A stretch of 64,000 nucleotides of DNA from positions 6,684,001-6,748,000 of the forward strand of contig NC_065913.1 in the NCBI RefSeq assembly GCF_905147045.1, written 5' to 3'. The stretch is from Nymphalis io. Taxonomy: Eukaryota; Arthropoda; Insecta; Lepidoptera; Nymphalidae. This document shows positions 13,501 to 22,200 of this stretch, piece by piece (the first letter of the stretch is position 1; each line of letters begins with the position of its first letter). The notes under the pieces are model-generated. The model was not told the origin of the DNA. It made no database searches and saw nothing but the letters and a program-made list of their open reading frames with translations. The position numbers and the translations under genes are program-made.

Positions 13501-14502
13501 TTCGATTCCCAACCAGGACAGATATTTGTGTGCATAAACATGTCTGTTTGTCCTGAGTCTGGATGTAATTATCTATATAAGTATGTATTCACAAAAGAAA
13601 AATAGTATATGTAGTATATCAGTTGTCTCGTTTCCATAGTACAAGCTCTGTAAAAGTTTAATTTGGGATCAGATGGCCGTGTGCGAAAAATGTCCCAGGA
13701 TATTATTATTAATTAATTTCATTAAATTTAAGTAATATTCAAACTTTACATTACATATGTTATAAATCCTTCTATACTATCCCCAGTTCGAAAATACAAT
13801 TGTACCAAAAATAACCGACACGAAACTCAAGTACTCATTTTCTCGATTCTAACATATTCTATACAATGTAATGTGAAAATCAACGAATACTCTATTTTCA
13901 AGTATGACATTGAAGACTGAGAAGATCAAGTAGATAAACCTTGGATACCAGGTTACACAGGGTTAGTAAGTCTTTTATGGGACAATGTATACGCTTTTAC
14001 AACAGGATCCCAGAAAACGTCCAAAAATATTCAATTGTGAAATTTAAAAGAATCGTTAAGGAACGCTTGTGTGCTGAAGGATATTACACATCCGATTACT
14101 TTTTAAACGATCGCCTCCAGGTTATCTCAAATTTAAAAAAAGGTATATATAATTTGGCTAGTGATGTATATGTATTGCACTTCTTGTAAATAAATGAGAT
14201 ATAAAAAAGCCGCTGTTTCTTTCGCCGGTTCTTCTCAGGTCCGAGGTGTTTATTTGCGAACCGGTGGTAGATTTATGACAATCAATAAGCAAGTGTGACG
14301 CTTCAATATTGAATAAAGATTTTTGACTTTGACTTGACTTTGGATAGACAGAATAGATAGAAGGTGATCTTTAATTAATCTCATGCTTAACGCTGAAAGA
14401 AAATATCATGGACATGAACAATCTCTAAGCTTTATAAAAGCGCGCATTGAATATGCCTTGTCTATCAATTATTTAAAATAATAATACTTACGCAATGACC
14501 AT
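4576..14502 (-). CDS. ABHD12: ABHD12-like alpha/beta hydrolase, copy 2 (nine exons)
   Basis: Serine hydrolase of the ABHD12 family; the vertebrate members hydrolyse lysophosphatidylserine and monoacylglycerol at membranes. Exons in coding order: 14492-14502 (candidate 11-nt first exon, ATG GTC ATT GC), 13200-13321, 12908-13021, 12205-12333, 11185-11277, 10618-10752, 9923-10071, 9131-9298, 4576-4695 (stop TGA). They sum to 1041 nt, in frame, 346 aa. Visible: an N-terminal membrane segment (about residues 5-25), the oxyanion motif YCHGNSN (HGN from 125), the nucleophile elbow GHSLG (Ser about 200), Asp in HSKGDKIVP (about 297) and His in DKGHNDI (about 332). Exon boundaries and phases match copy 1, so this is a tandem duplicate. 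The last exon, carrying the catalytic His, lies 4.4 kb from exon 8 beyond a retroelement. Exons 2-9 are well supported; exon 1 is the weak point. Substrate in this insect is unknown. Confidence 0.87.
4725..4838 (-). mobile_element. SINE family D, 3' fragment
   Basis: CCTCCTGACCGACTTCGGCC to CATAAGTGCACTCC, 30 bp upstream of the terminal exon of ABHD12 copy 2 in gene orientation. Confidence 0.75.
5040..5250 (-). mobile_element. SINE family A, diverged
   Basis: Reverse copy with GGCTCACTCACCCTTCAAAC and GAACACAATAAGAC; the end facing the ABHD12 exon is degraded. Confidence 0.7.
5428..5752 (+). mobile_element. SINE family A, full copy
   Basis: Starts GGTGGTAGGGCTTTGTGCAA and ends GCCTTCCTATTCT followed by a long A-rich tail (5713-5752). 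Confidence 0.9.
5753..6699. other. intron sequence without recognised content
   Basis: Part of the last intron of ABHD12 copy 2 between a SINE and the YLDD retroelement; short TA runs only. Confidence 0.5.
6700..9020 (+). mobile_element. YLDD reverse-transcriptase retroelement with nuclease-like C-terminus, decayed
   Basis: Coding remnants in three frames. Upstream (from about 6880): blocks such as LLKHGVRGARASVARCFTE and NVRGALYLLFSDD, then DGLTPQHLKDLL (7395-7430), a stop at 7587, QLGFGIQGGREAAVHSAR (7698-7750), VKIDVRNAFNSVD (7789-7828), GCQQGDPLGPAIFSLV and YLDDGS (8027-8045). After a frameshift come HGLSCRKSAGR, DDGKRPDGATLVP (frame 2), then WDATCVDKLA, GFETLGPW and AQRLSLAVQR (frame 1, to about 8640). 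The RPDG..WDxTC pattern suggests a PD-(D/E)XK-type endonuclease (inference). The 3' end has an AATAAATAAATAAA tail at about 9000-9017. It sits in the last intron of ABHD12 copy 2, opposite strand. Inactive. Clade not assigned. Confidence 0.8.
9500..9684. mobile_element. MITE-like element with 14-bp inverted ends
   Basis: Ends CTATTCTGTAAGAA (9500-9513) and, reverse-complemented, CTATTCTGTAAGAG (9684-9671), 13 of 14 identical, 185 bp. Shares GTTGACAACC and flanking sequence with 27465-28380. Confidence 0.5.
10108..10270 (-). mobile_element. SINE family D, 3' half
   Basis: ATGTCCTCCAGACCGATTTC to GGCAATCCGACACGACCGGA; intron 6 of ABHD12 copy 2, about 35 bp from exon 7. Confidence 0.8.
11380..11672 (+). 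mobile_element. SINE family A, full copy
   Basis: ACTGGTGGTAGGGCTTTGTG to CTACCAATTCTAGAAAAAAA, in intron 4 of ABHD12 copy 2, about 100 bp upstream of exon 5. Confidence 0.9.
11735..11900 (+). mobile_element. SINE family D, 3' half
   Basis: TTTCTGGCCGTGTCGGATTG, GAGAGTGCACCTGTGTTTGC, GGCCGCTTTAGTCGAAATTG. Confidence 0.7.
11935..12130 (+). mobile_element. GC-rich repeat, probable retroelement fragment
   Basis: A compact GC-rich block (CATTGCGATGGCCGTCCTCA, CCGCGGTCTCTCCCGTACTG) in an AT-rich intron of ABHD12 copy 2. CCGCGG appears as part of an internal inverted pair. No coding; family unknown. Confidence 0.35.
12545..12755 (+). mobile_element. Helitron-like lepidopteran repeat
   Basis: TATATACTAATATTATATAT, AATGCTAAACCACTGAACCG, ATTTTGATAAAATTTTGTAT and an end near GCGATACTAGTATTTT: the widespread pattern of non-autonomous Helitron-type repeats as I recall it. 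Confidence 0.5.
13450..13712 (+). mobile_element. SINE family C (tRNA-derived)
   Basis: tRNA-like head GGTTGGCGTGGTTGGTGG with B-box GGGTTCGATTCCC, then a body with TGTCTGTTTGTCCTGAGTC, ending GTCCCAGGATATTATTATTA. Confidence 0.85.
13941..14345 (+). mobile_element. LINE 3'-terminal fragment
   Basis: An 82-aa ORF (SKSFMGQCIRFYNRIPENVQ ... KERLCAEGYY) resembles the C-terminal tail of insect non-LTR polyproteins. A 3' UTR follows, ending in ATAAAGATTTTTGACTTTGA and TTGACTT repeats. Confidence 0.6.
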
Positions 14503-14884
14503 TTTTTTGATTATTTTAAGAATTTTTTTCTATTTATTTTAATTCATATGATTTTGCCTACATTTTTATATAATTTATATTTAGATAATTGTAAATAAAT
14601 AACGTATTTGAAAGTCGTTATGAATTGTCATGTTTTTTTTTTTAATGATAGACAACAAAGAGAATGTGATCAAGGCGTTTGCAAATAATTACTAATACTG
14701 ATAATAATTTTCAATCACCATTTATAATAAATTATTATTATTTATATGTTGCATTCAATGAATTATTTTATTTAATTATAATGATGTTCTAAATATCTAC
14801 TGTAGTATTACAGTTTCTACTCAACATCATTAAACGCTTCAAAATTTGTAACGGAATGATTTCAGTTTCACTTGCATTTTGTGC

Positions 14885-15045
14885 TTTCTGTTTTTGTTTT
14901 TATTTTTAATATAATATGTCATTTGTTTGTATTAATTTTAAGTGGAAACTTGATTGATTTATGTTTTTCTTATATTTGTTTTTTTACTATTAATTGTAAT
15001 TATAATTGTTTGTTTCCCAAATAAATAAATAAATAAAAATAAATC
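14885..15045 (+). mobile_element. 3' tail of the YLDD retroelement family
   Basis: GTGGAAACTTGATTG, TGTTTGTTTCCCAAATAAAT and repeated AAATA match the end of the element at 6700-9020 and the fragment at 42537. Confidence 0.5.
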
Positions 15046-15159
15046 TCATTTCTTCTGTATATCTATTTTAAATGTGACATTGGCAGAATATTTTGCGCTT
15101 AACTCGCGTAGATACATGCCAGAAAATGGAAAAAATAATAATTTAGAATTTAAATTTCG

Positions 15160-15560
15160 TAAGGAGAGGGGATGTAAGGGGAGTCGACAACAACCTAGGC
15201 TCCCAACCGTCAACCTCTCCTGCTCTTGGTACATCCTGCTAATCAACGAACGAGGTTCTGGCGACCGAAATCGTGGCGGTATTACCATACAAATGCTGGA
15301 ATCCGAAAATGCAAACCCTGATAGCGGGCAGCAGCGCTATTAGTGAAAGATTTTCAGACACTGCGGTCGCCAACCCGCCTGCCAAGCGTGGTGACTAAGG
15401 CAAATACCCCCTATGAGCGACGACACAAATTCACGGCCCCCAATTCCCGGTAATCGCACTATTCCTGGCCACGGTACCGGCCATGGTAACCGGTGGTACC
15501 GGCGATGGGGGGTGCTAAGAATCCCCGGACTACGGCAGGGTACCACAAACATATAATTAT
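15160..15560 (+). mobile_element. GC-rich LINE 5' region fragment (RTE-like, tentative)
   Basis: About 400 bp, GC-rich against its AT-rich flanks: GACTGCGGTCGCCAACCCGC-type sequence, AAGCGTGGTGACTAAGGC, then repeated GGTACCGG/CCATGG runs. It resembles the 5' leader of lepidopteran RTE-type LINEs from memory; no protein domain is visible. Confidence 0.4.
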
Positions 15561-16208
15561 TAAAACACTTGTGCACAATAATCCTGTGCCCGCAATAAAT
15601 GGCCGCTGTGGCCGGAATTGGTTAGGGGGAAATCACCCATTATTTACAGACACACCCATATATACAATAAATAAAACAAAATACTATGAAATATTTTATT
15701 CCAAACAATGTGTACAATCTGCAAAAGCACTTTCCACACCCGTGAGATCGCTGAAGCGCGAGTTTTAACTAGATTAAAATTAGTAATTTTCACCGATGAC
15801 TTGAAACGAATTCGCTGAAACAAAAACAAAAATTTCATTAAATATTTTTAAATTGCGTTATAAATTTTTAATATTGCTTTTAAAGCAACTTAAGAGAATA
15901 CACATATACTAATATTAATTATAAATGCACACACGGCCAGTATCATAGGCCGGTGCCTTTACGCCTAAGCTGAACGTCCTTATGGGTCGCCTCGTATGGG
16001 AGGACGTTTAATCCGCCCACTGGGCAGTAAACGGTTTAAGATTGAACGTAATATTACGTCAGCTCCATATAAAGGGTTAAAATTAATCTAAATAGTAATT
16101 AATTGGTAACTTTTTACAATCAGGTTCGAGGTGGTTTTTTTTTAAATAATTGTAATCGGTTAATATAACAAAAGGATACAGTTAGTATATAAAAAAGTTA
16201 GAAAGTTC
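15561..16208. other. region downstream of ABHD12 copy 1
   Basis: Presumed 3' UTR and intergenic sequence. A GC-richer patch (15925-16070, ending with GGGTTAAAATTAATC) may be a repeat remnant. No canonical AATAAA close to the stop was seen on the minus strand. Confidence 0.4.
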
Positions 16209-19200
16209 TCACCCAACGACTTCGGAGAGATCTTTAGCGAGACAGATCCATTTGTGCCCCAGGTTTTCCTTTTCGTCGTACGAATGTAACTTGATGGTCG
16301 CTCCGCCGGCGGCGCGGGACTCCAGCACGGAGCGGTAGAGCTGGACACGGATACGATTTTATAATTTCAGTAATAAACATACAGTTTTTAAACTACAACG
16401 ACTATGTAGACTTTTGCCGGAGATGCCGTCTACTCCTCCCAGGGGCGCTGGTTCACAACTAGTTAGTACATAGCAGGTTATTGATTATAGCACACTTGGG
16501 TAAGCATCACATGCACACACATAGTAGGGTAGTGCATAGACACACACAGATATTCACTAGTGGTAGAGCTTTGTGCAAGCTCGTCTAGGTAGGTACCACC
16601 CACTCATCAGATATTCTACCGCAAAACAGCAGGACCTGGTATTGTTGTGTACCGATTTGAAGGGTGAGTGAGCCGGTGTAATTACAGGCGCAAGGGACAT
16701 AACATCTTAGTTTCCAAGGTTGGTGGCGATTTGGTGATGTAAGCGATGGTTAACATTTTTTACAATGCCAATGTCTATGGGCGATGGTGACCACTAACCA
16801 TCAGGTGGCACATATGCTCGTTCGCCTGCCTATTCTACAAAAAAAAAACCAGTCGCGCACCTTGTGGCCGACGCAGTGCGGCACGATGCGGTCGTCGCGC
16901 GCGTGCAGCAGCAGCGCGGGCAGGTGCGGGGCGCGTGCGAGGTGCTTGTCGGAGCGGAACGCGTGCACGCGACACGCGGCGAACGGAGACACGAACGACG
17001 ACTCGAAGTACGGCAGCCAGGACACCAGCTGCGGACCGGGCGGGGGTGGTGAGAACGAGGACTCTTTTTTATACAATTAGCAACGAGCAGATCCAACGAC
17101 TTAATGATAAGTGGTCACCTTCGCCCATGGACACGTGCAATTTAAGAGTTATTGCCGACCTCGATGGTATTTGTGTATTCGTTGTTCGAAAACTGCCGTA
17201 TTAGACCCACTCGCACTACGGGAAAACCTGAGGAAAAAGATCATTCGCCCCGCCAGCCTGCGCATGCGCAGAAAAAGTATTTGTGGCGAATCTATAGACT
17301 TGTCAACAGGGCTTCCACCCCCACAAATGAAAGAGCGGGAATTGCTGGCATGAAAAATTGGGGGTGGGCAGACAAAGTAGAACATTGGGATATAGAAGAA
17401 AGAAACTTGTTGTCAACTAGTTGGAGACCATCCACATTATTAACCTATGGCCCACCCATCAGGGGATGGTTTTTATGGTGTACTAAGAATAAAATTGATC
17501 ATAGATCTCCCAATGGGAATGATATTGCTAGGTTAGACTTTATATGGATCATAATTTTGCATTTAATACAATTCTTTTACATAATTCAATCAATTTTTTT
17601 TCCAGCAAATTTTAAAATCAATAGCCTTAGCTAGACCAAGGCTCTCAAAGCCACCCGTTTGGGATATTAAACTACTATTTACTTGGCTACAGACCACCTC
17701 TAACAAAAATACATTATTTGATATTTCTAGACGTACTGCACTTATTTTATTATTATCATCTGTTCACAGATTATATGACATGTGCCGTGCAGTGACGGAG
17801 AAAGAATACATTTCACTGCCCCTCTCTTTCCCATGGGTGTCGTAAGAGGCGACTAAGGGATATCTGAGCGACCATCTGCTCATCTGGTGGTAGGATGCTA
17901 ACATCCGCCTGGCTTGTTACCACCGTACGCATGGTGAAAAACTCTCGAAGTGGCTTGCAGCCGCGTTTCGAGGTCAGCCAGCGTACAGCCAGAGCCCGAG
18001 CGAGTATTGCCGCGATGGGTGTTGGTCCAATTGGAGACGGTTGTTGAATCAATTACGGGGGAAACTGTATTGACCTGCCGGACAGGGAGACCCGAAGAAA
18101 CGGCTGTTCCGCTGGCCGCCCGTGGCAAAGTACAGGGGCCCGAGCGTGCCTAACCAGCTCGTGAGGCTGCCCCACCAGGCCACGCATAATCTCGGGGTGG
18201 ACCGTCGTGCCGGTTGGTGACCGGTAGGTGGGGTCCCGGCGGCCACTTCCGGGGGGGTTCGGGGGCCCTTCCGTCCGGCGGGTCAGTGTATTTTTCCTTT
18301 TGGCAACCACTTGGGGAAACACGCCTCCACACTTTGCCCATCCCTATCGTGGCAATACATCGCTCGCTTCACGTCTCTTTTCCATTTCATTTTTCCCAAA
18401 TGGCGCAACAAAACAGAAATAACTGTCGTACAGCGGTACACACACCCACCATACCCTCGCTGTTTGAGGTCGAGTTCTCTAACATCCGAGGACACCACAC
18501 TAACCTCAACGCTGTCCACCACCATCTCGAGACAGCACGGCCAGCAATGTTGTTTCTCACGGAGACACAAATACTCCGTCCTGCCGATACCAGCTACCTT
18601 AATTATCCCGGCTACACGCTTGAAAAATCCTTCAAAGCGAAAGCCGGAGTATGCTTGTTCGTCAGGACGGATGTTTGCTGTCACCGACTGCGCTGCTTGG
18701 AGGACCCCTCCTTCTCCATGTTGGTGGTACGTGTGGACCTGGTTCGTCAGAGCCGAGTCTACGTGTGCCTCTACAGATCCCACAATGGTGACTTGGAGAC
18801 AAGCCGATTATTTGACCATCTTAGTCGGGTGGCAGATGCTGCGCAAGAGCAATTTCCTAACGCGGAATTGGTGTTTTTGGGGGATTTTAATGCTCACCAC
18901 GAATCCTGGTTGAAATCCCTCAAAACTGACCATGCTGGAAGGACTGCTCATGCTTTTGCTCTCACACATGACGACCCAACTGGTTGATCAGCCCACCAGG
19001 ATCCCAGACATTGATGGGCAAGCACCTTCTCTACTGGACCTTCTGCTGACTTCTCACCCGGTGGAATATCAGGTTGTGGTTCAGGCTCCTCTTGGCTCTT
19101 CGGATCACAGCCTTATTTCTACCAGAGTGCCACAGGCCAAGCTGCCGCCACTAGCGGTATGCAAACGTCGCGTTTGGCACTATAAGTCGGCGGATTGGGA

Positions 19201-22200
19201 CGGCGCGATTACTATGCGTCGGTCCCTTGGAAGGAACGTTGCTTCAGTGGGAATGACCCGACAGCTAGTGCCACTGCTGTTGCTGGCGAGATCATGCTGG
19301 GAATGGAATACTACATTCCTAGCTCAGATCTCGTCAGTAGGAGTACGCGTAACCGTTGGTTCACTCGTGAATGTGCCGATGCTGTATCATCTAAGCAGGC
19401 GGCATATCGCAAGTGGATCAACGGCTGCATTAGCGGGGCATCTAACATTGACTCACTGAAAGCAAACTATAATAAAAATTCCAAGTCCTGTAGAAAGGCA
19501 TACACGAGAGCGGATGCACAGCGCATTATACAGATTGGTCATGGCCTTGTTTCGCATCCTAGGGGCTCCCGTAGCTTCTGGCGTCTGACCAAGTCTGTGC
19601 AAAACAATTTCTGCCAACCTTCGCTGCCACCGCTCAGAAATCCGGACGGATCGCTAGCTCACAGTCCGCAAGAGCAAGCTGATCTCCTGGCTAAGCTCTT
19701 TGCCGACAATTCCGTCATCGATGATTGTAGTGCACTGCCACCTACAATACCTGCATGTGGCCATACGATGCCTGACATTAAAATCAGGCAACGTGATGTG
19801 CGTGCGGAGCTGCAATCACTTGATGTACGGAAAGCTAGCGGTCCCGATGGAATACCAGCCATAGTGCTGAAGAAGTGCGTAGCGGAGCTGTCTCCTGTGT
19901 TAACGCGCCTGTTCCAACTTTTTCTCTCTTCGGGAAGTGTGCCGGAGGCTTGGAGAAGAGCTAATGTGCAAGCGGTTGGACCCGGCAAATTATCGGCCAA
20001 TAGCTATCACCTCAGTACTTTGTAAGGTGATGGAACGGATTTTAAACAACCAACTGATCCATTACGGTACGGGTACGGGTACGGGTACGGTACGGGGTAC
20101 GGGTTTCGACCAAAACGGTCCACAGGTGATCTTCTAGCGTACGTAACACACCTCTGGGATGAAGCTATCGACAAGCATGGAGAATCGTTGGCTGTCAGCC
20201 TCGATATCTCCAAAGCTTTCCACAGGATCTGGCACAGAAGTCTTCTCTCCAAGCTGCCGGCATATGGTCTGCCTGCTCAGCTATGCACCTGGATTGCCAG
20301 CTTCCTACACAAGCGTAGCCTTCGTGTTTTAGTTGATGGTTGCGCTTCACAATTCTATGTAGTGAATGCTGGGGTCCCCCAGGGATCTGTGCTATCTCCC
20401 ACACTCTTTCTTTTGCATATCAATGATATGCTCTCTCTTGCGTCTGCATAGCAATGTATAGCAATTACATTGCTATGCAGACGATAGTACAGTGCATGGT
20501 GGATACCACGGACGCGCAGTGGCTGGGCGAGCGGAAATTGAGGAGAGGCGGAAGAATCTTGTCATTGAACTCGATAGGACGTTAGAGCTCATCGCCAAAT
20601 GGGGCTCTGATAATCTTGTTGAGTTTAATGCCAAGAAAACACAGGTATGCGCTCTCACGGCGAAAAAGTCAACATTTTCCCCTCTTCCCTCCCTCTGTGG
20701 TACTCCGCTGATGATGCAAAGCAAAATCGCCATGCTGGGGATTGACGTTCGCTGCGACCTTAGTCCAAGGGATTACATCGAGGCTGTTATAAAAACAGCT
20801 TCACGGAAACTCGGAGTTCTGAACAAGGTGCGGCGTTTTTTCACGCCACAACAACTGTGCCTGCTGTACAAAACACAGGTACGGTCTTGCGTGGAATATT
20901 GCTCGCACCTTTGGGATGGCTCCGCTAAGTACCTACTTGAGGCCTTGGACCGGTTGCAGCGACGTGCCGTACGCATTATTGGCGACGTAAAGGTCACAAA
21001 CACCCTTGAACCTTTACAATTGCGTCGTGAGATAGCAGCACTGAGCGCTTTCTATCGACTATATCACGGCGAGTGCTCTGAGGAATTATTCTCTCTAATT
21101 CCTGCTTCCCCCTTCCTTCTTAAGTCCACGCGAGCTGGTTCTCGATGTCACCGCCTAACTGTGACATCAATTCCATCGCGAACAAAGAAATTTGGCAACT
21201 CCTTTCTTTGTCGCACTTCCAAAAAATGGAATTCCTTACCAGCTCACGTGTTCCCCTCCTCTTACAACCCGGGTTCCTTCAAACGAGGCGTGAAGAGGCA
21301 TCTTGCGGGCCGGCAAGGCGAAGGCGGCTAGTGCAGAACGTTTTTCCCGTCTGTACTGGCCGTCGTCGCGTTTGGACTCTACTACCACTTACCAACAGGT
21401 GGAGTAGAGTCATTTGCCCTCCCGGCGAATATAAAAAAAAAAAAAAAGACTTAACATTACTAAGAATTTTTAAAGAAAATTTAATACAAGATGACAATGA
21501 AATTACTTTGTGGCCTGAATTTGGTTCAAAAAGAGATACAGCTACCTACCAACAATCTGGTTGGCGTTTACTGGCTCATTCGGATTCAAAGATATATAGT
21601 ATTGCATATTAGATCTCTTTAAGATTAACAATAAACTTAAGATTAACGTTGAAATGCATTTTTCATCGATACAAAATCTTATGACAACACCATCGGTATT
21701 CAACGTATCGAGGCCGCATTACGAACATTCTGAATTATGTTTATATTAAACGAATACCTAAAACTAGCCTGTAAAAGTTAACTGTTTTATTCTCAAAGTA
21801 AAAACTTATATATACGAAAAAAATTACTACTAAGGTACTCACATTAAAAAGCTCGTCACGAAAATATATATTTTCCTGAGTTCTATTTATTGAATTAGTA
21901 TGTTATGGTACTGTATATATATATATATGAACTTTTTTTTCATACTAACCGAAATATAAATAAAAAAAAAAACGCGTAAATACAGGCGCAACTGTATGGG
22001 CGAGAGAGCAACGTTGGGCGATGTGACGTCACGCGTCGATCGTTTGCTCCAGAAAAGATTTTAAGAACTTTTAATAATTGTAAAAAAATAATTTTTGCAG
22101 ATATCGTAAATTTTTTTCGCCATTTTTTTTTTTATATTTTTATATGATTTTTTGAAATCATAAAAAAATATCATCTTCCTAATTGTTTATAGGGTGTAAT

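Larger units (their letters stand above)
17785..21447 (+). mobile_element. CR1/jockey-type LINE, near full length, copy 1
   Basis: 3.66 kb copy with a 5' end (GTGCAGTGACGGAG) shared with the copy at 34775 and a poly(A) tail at 21433-21447. An endonuclease domain is encoded at about 18470-18990 and on in frame 2 (FLTETQILRP, then FLGDFNAHHESW). The reverse transcriptase lies at about 19800-20760 (ASGPDGIPA, SLDISKAF, NAGVPQGSVLSP). The C-terminal domain ends with GSFKRGVKRHLAGRQG at about 21330. It is broken by several frameshifts, a 20-nt deletion near 19985, a GTACGG minisatellite at 20063-20108 and an inverted duplication at 20441-20483 that brings a stop. It interrupts a recombinase gene and lies antisense in intron 7 of ABHD12 copy 1. 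Confidence 0.9.
17085..21620 (+). mobile_element. DIRS-like tyrosine recombinase fragment interrupted by a LINE
   Basis: Part 1 (17085-17784) reads SWRPSTLLTYGPP, WFLWCTKNKIDHRSPNGNDI, then after frameshifts SKPPVWDIKLLFTWLQTT and RRTALILLLSS up to RLYD. Part 2 (21448-21612) resumes DLTLLRIFKENL, LWPEFGSKRD, QQSGWRLLAH. In relatives I recall, the Arg box is followed by HDLTLL, so the two parts join in frame across the inserted LINE. GAC is present at both junctions. Tyrosine-recombinase (DIRS/Crypton-type) assignment is from motif memory. Confidence 0.7.

Noticed and set aside
13941..14189. Possible small host gene of 82 codons
   Set aside because: Its C-terminal motif and following TTGACTT-repeat tail fit a LINE 3' end.
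16784..17204. Several overlapping plus-strand ORFs of 60-98 codons in a GC-rich stretch
   Set aside because: They are shadows of ABHD12 copy 1 exon 8 on the minus strand, which has a defined acceptor, donor and catalytic Asp.
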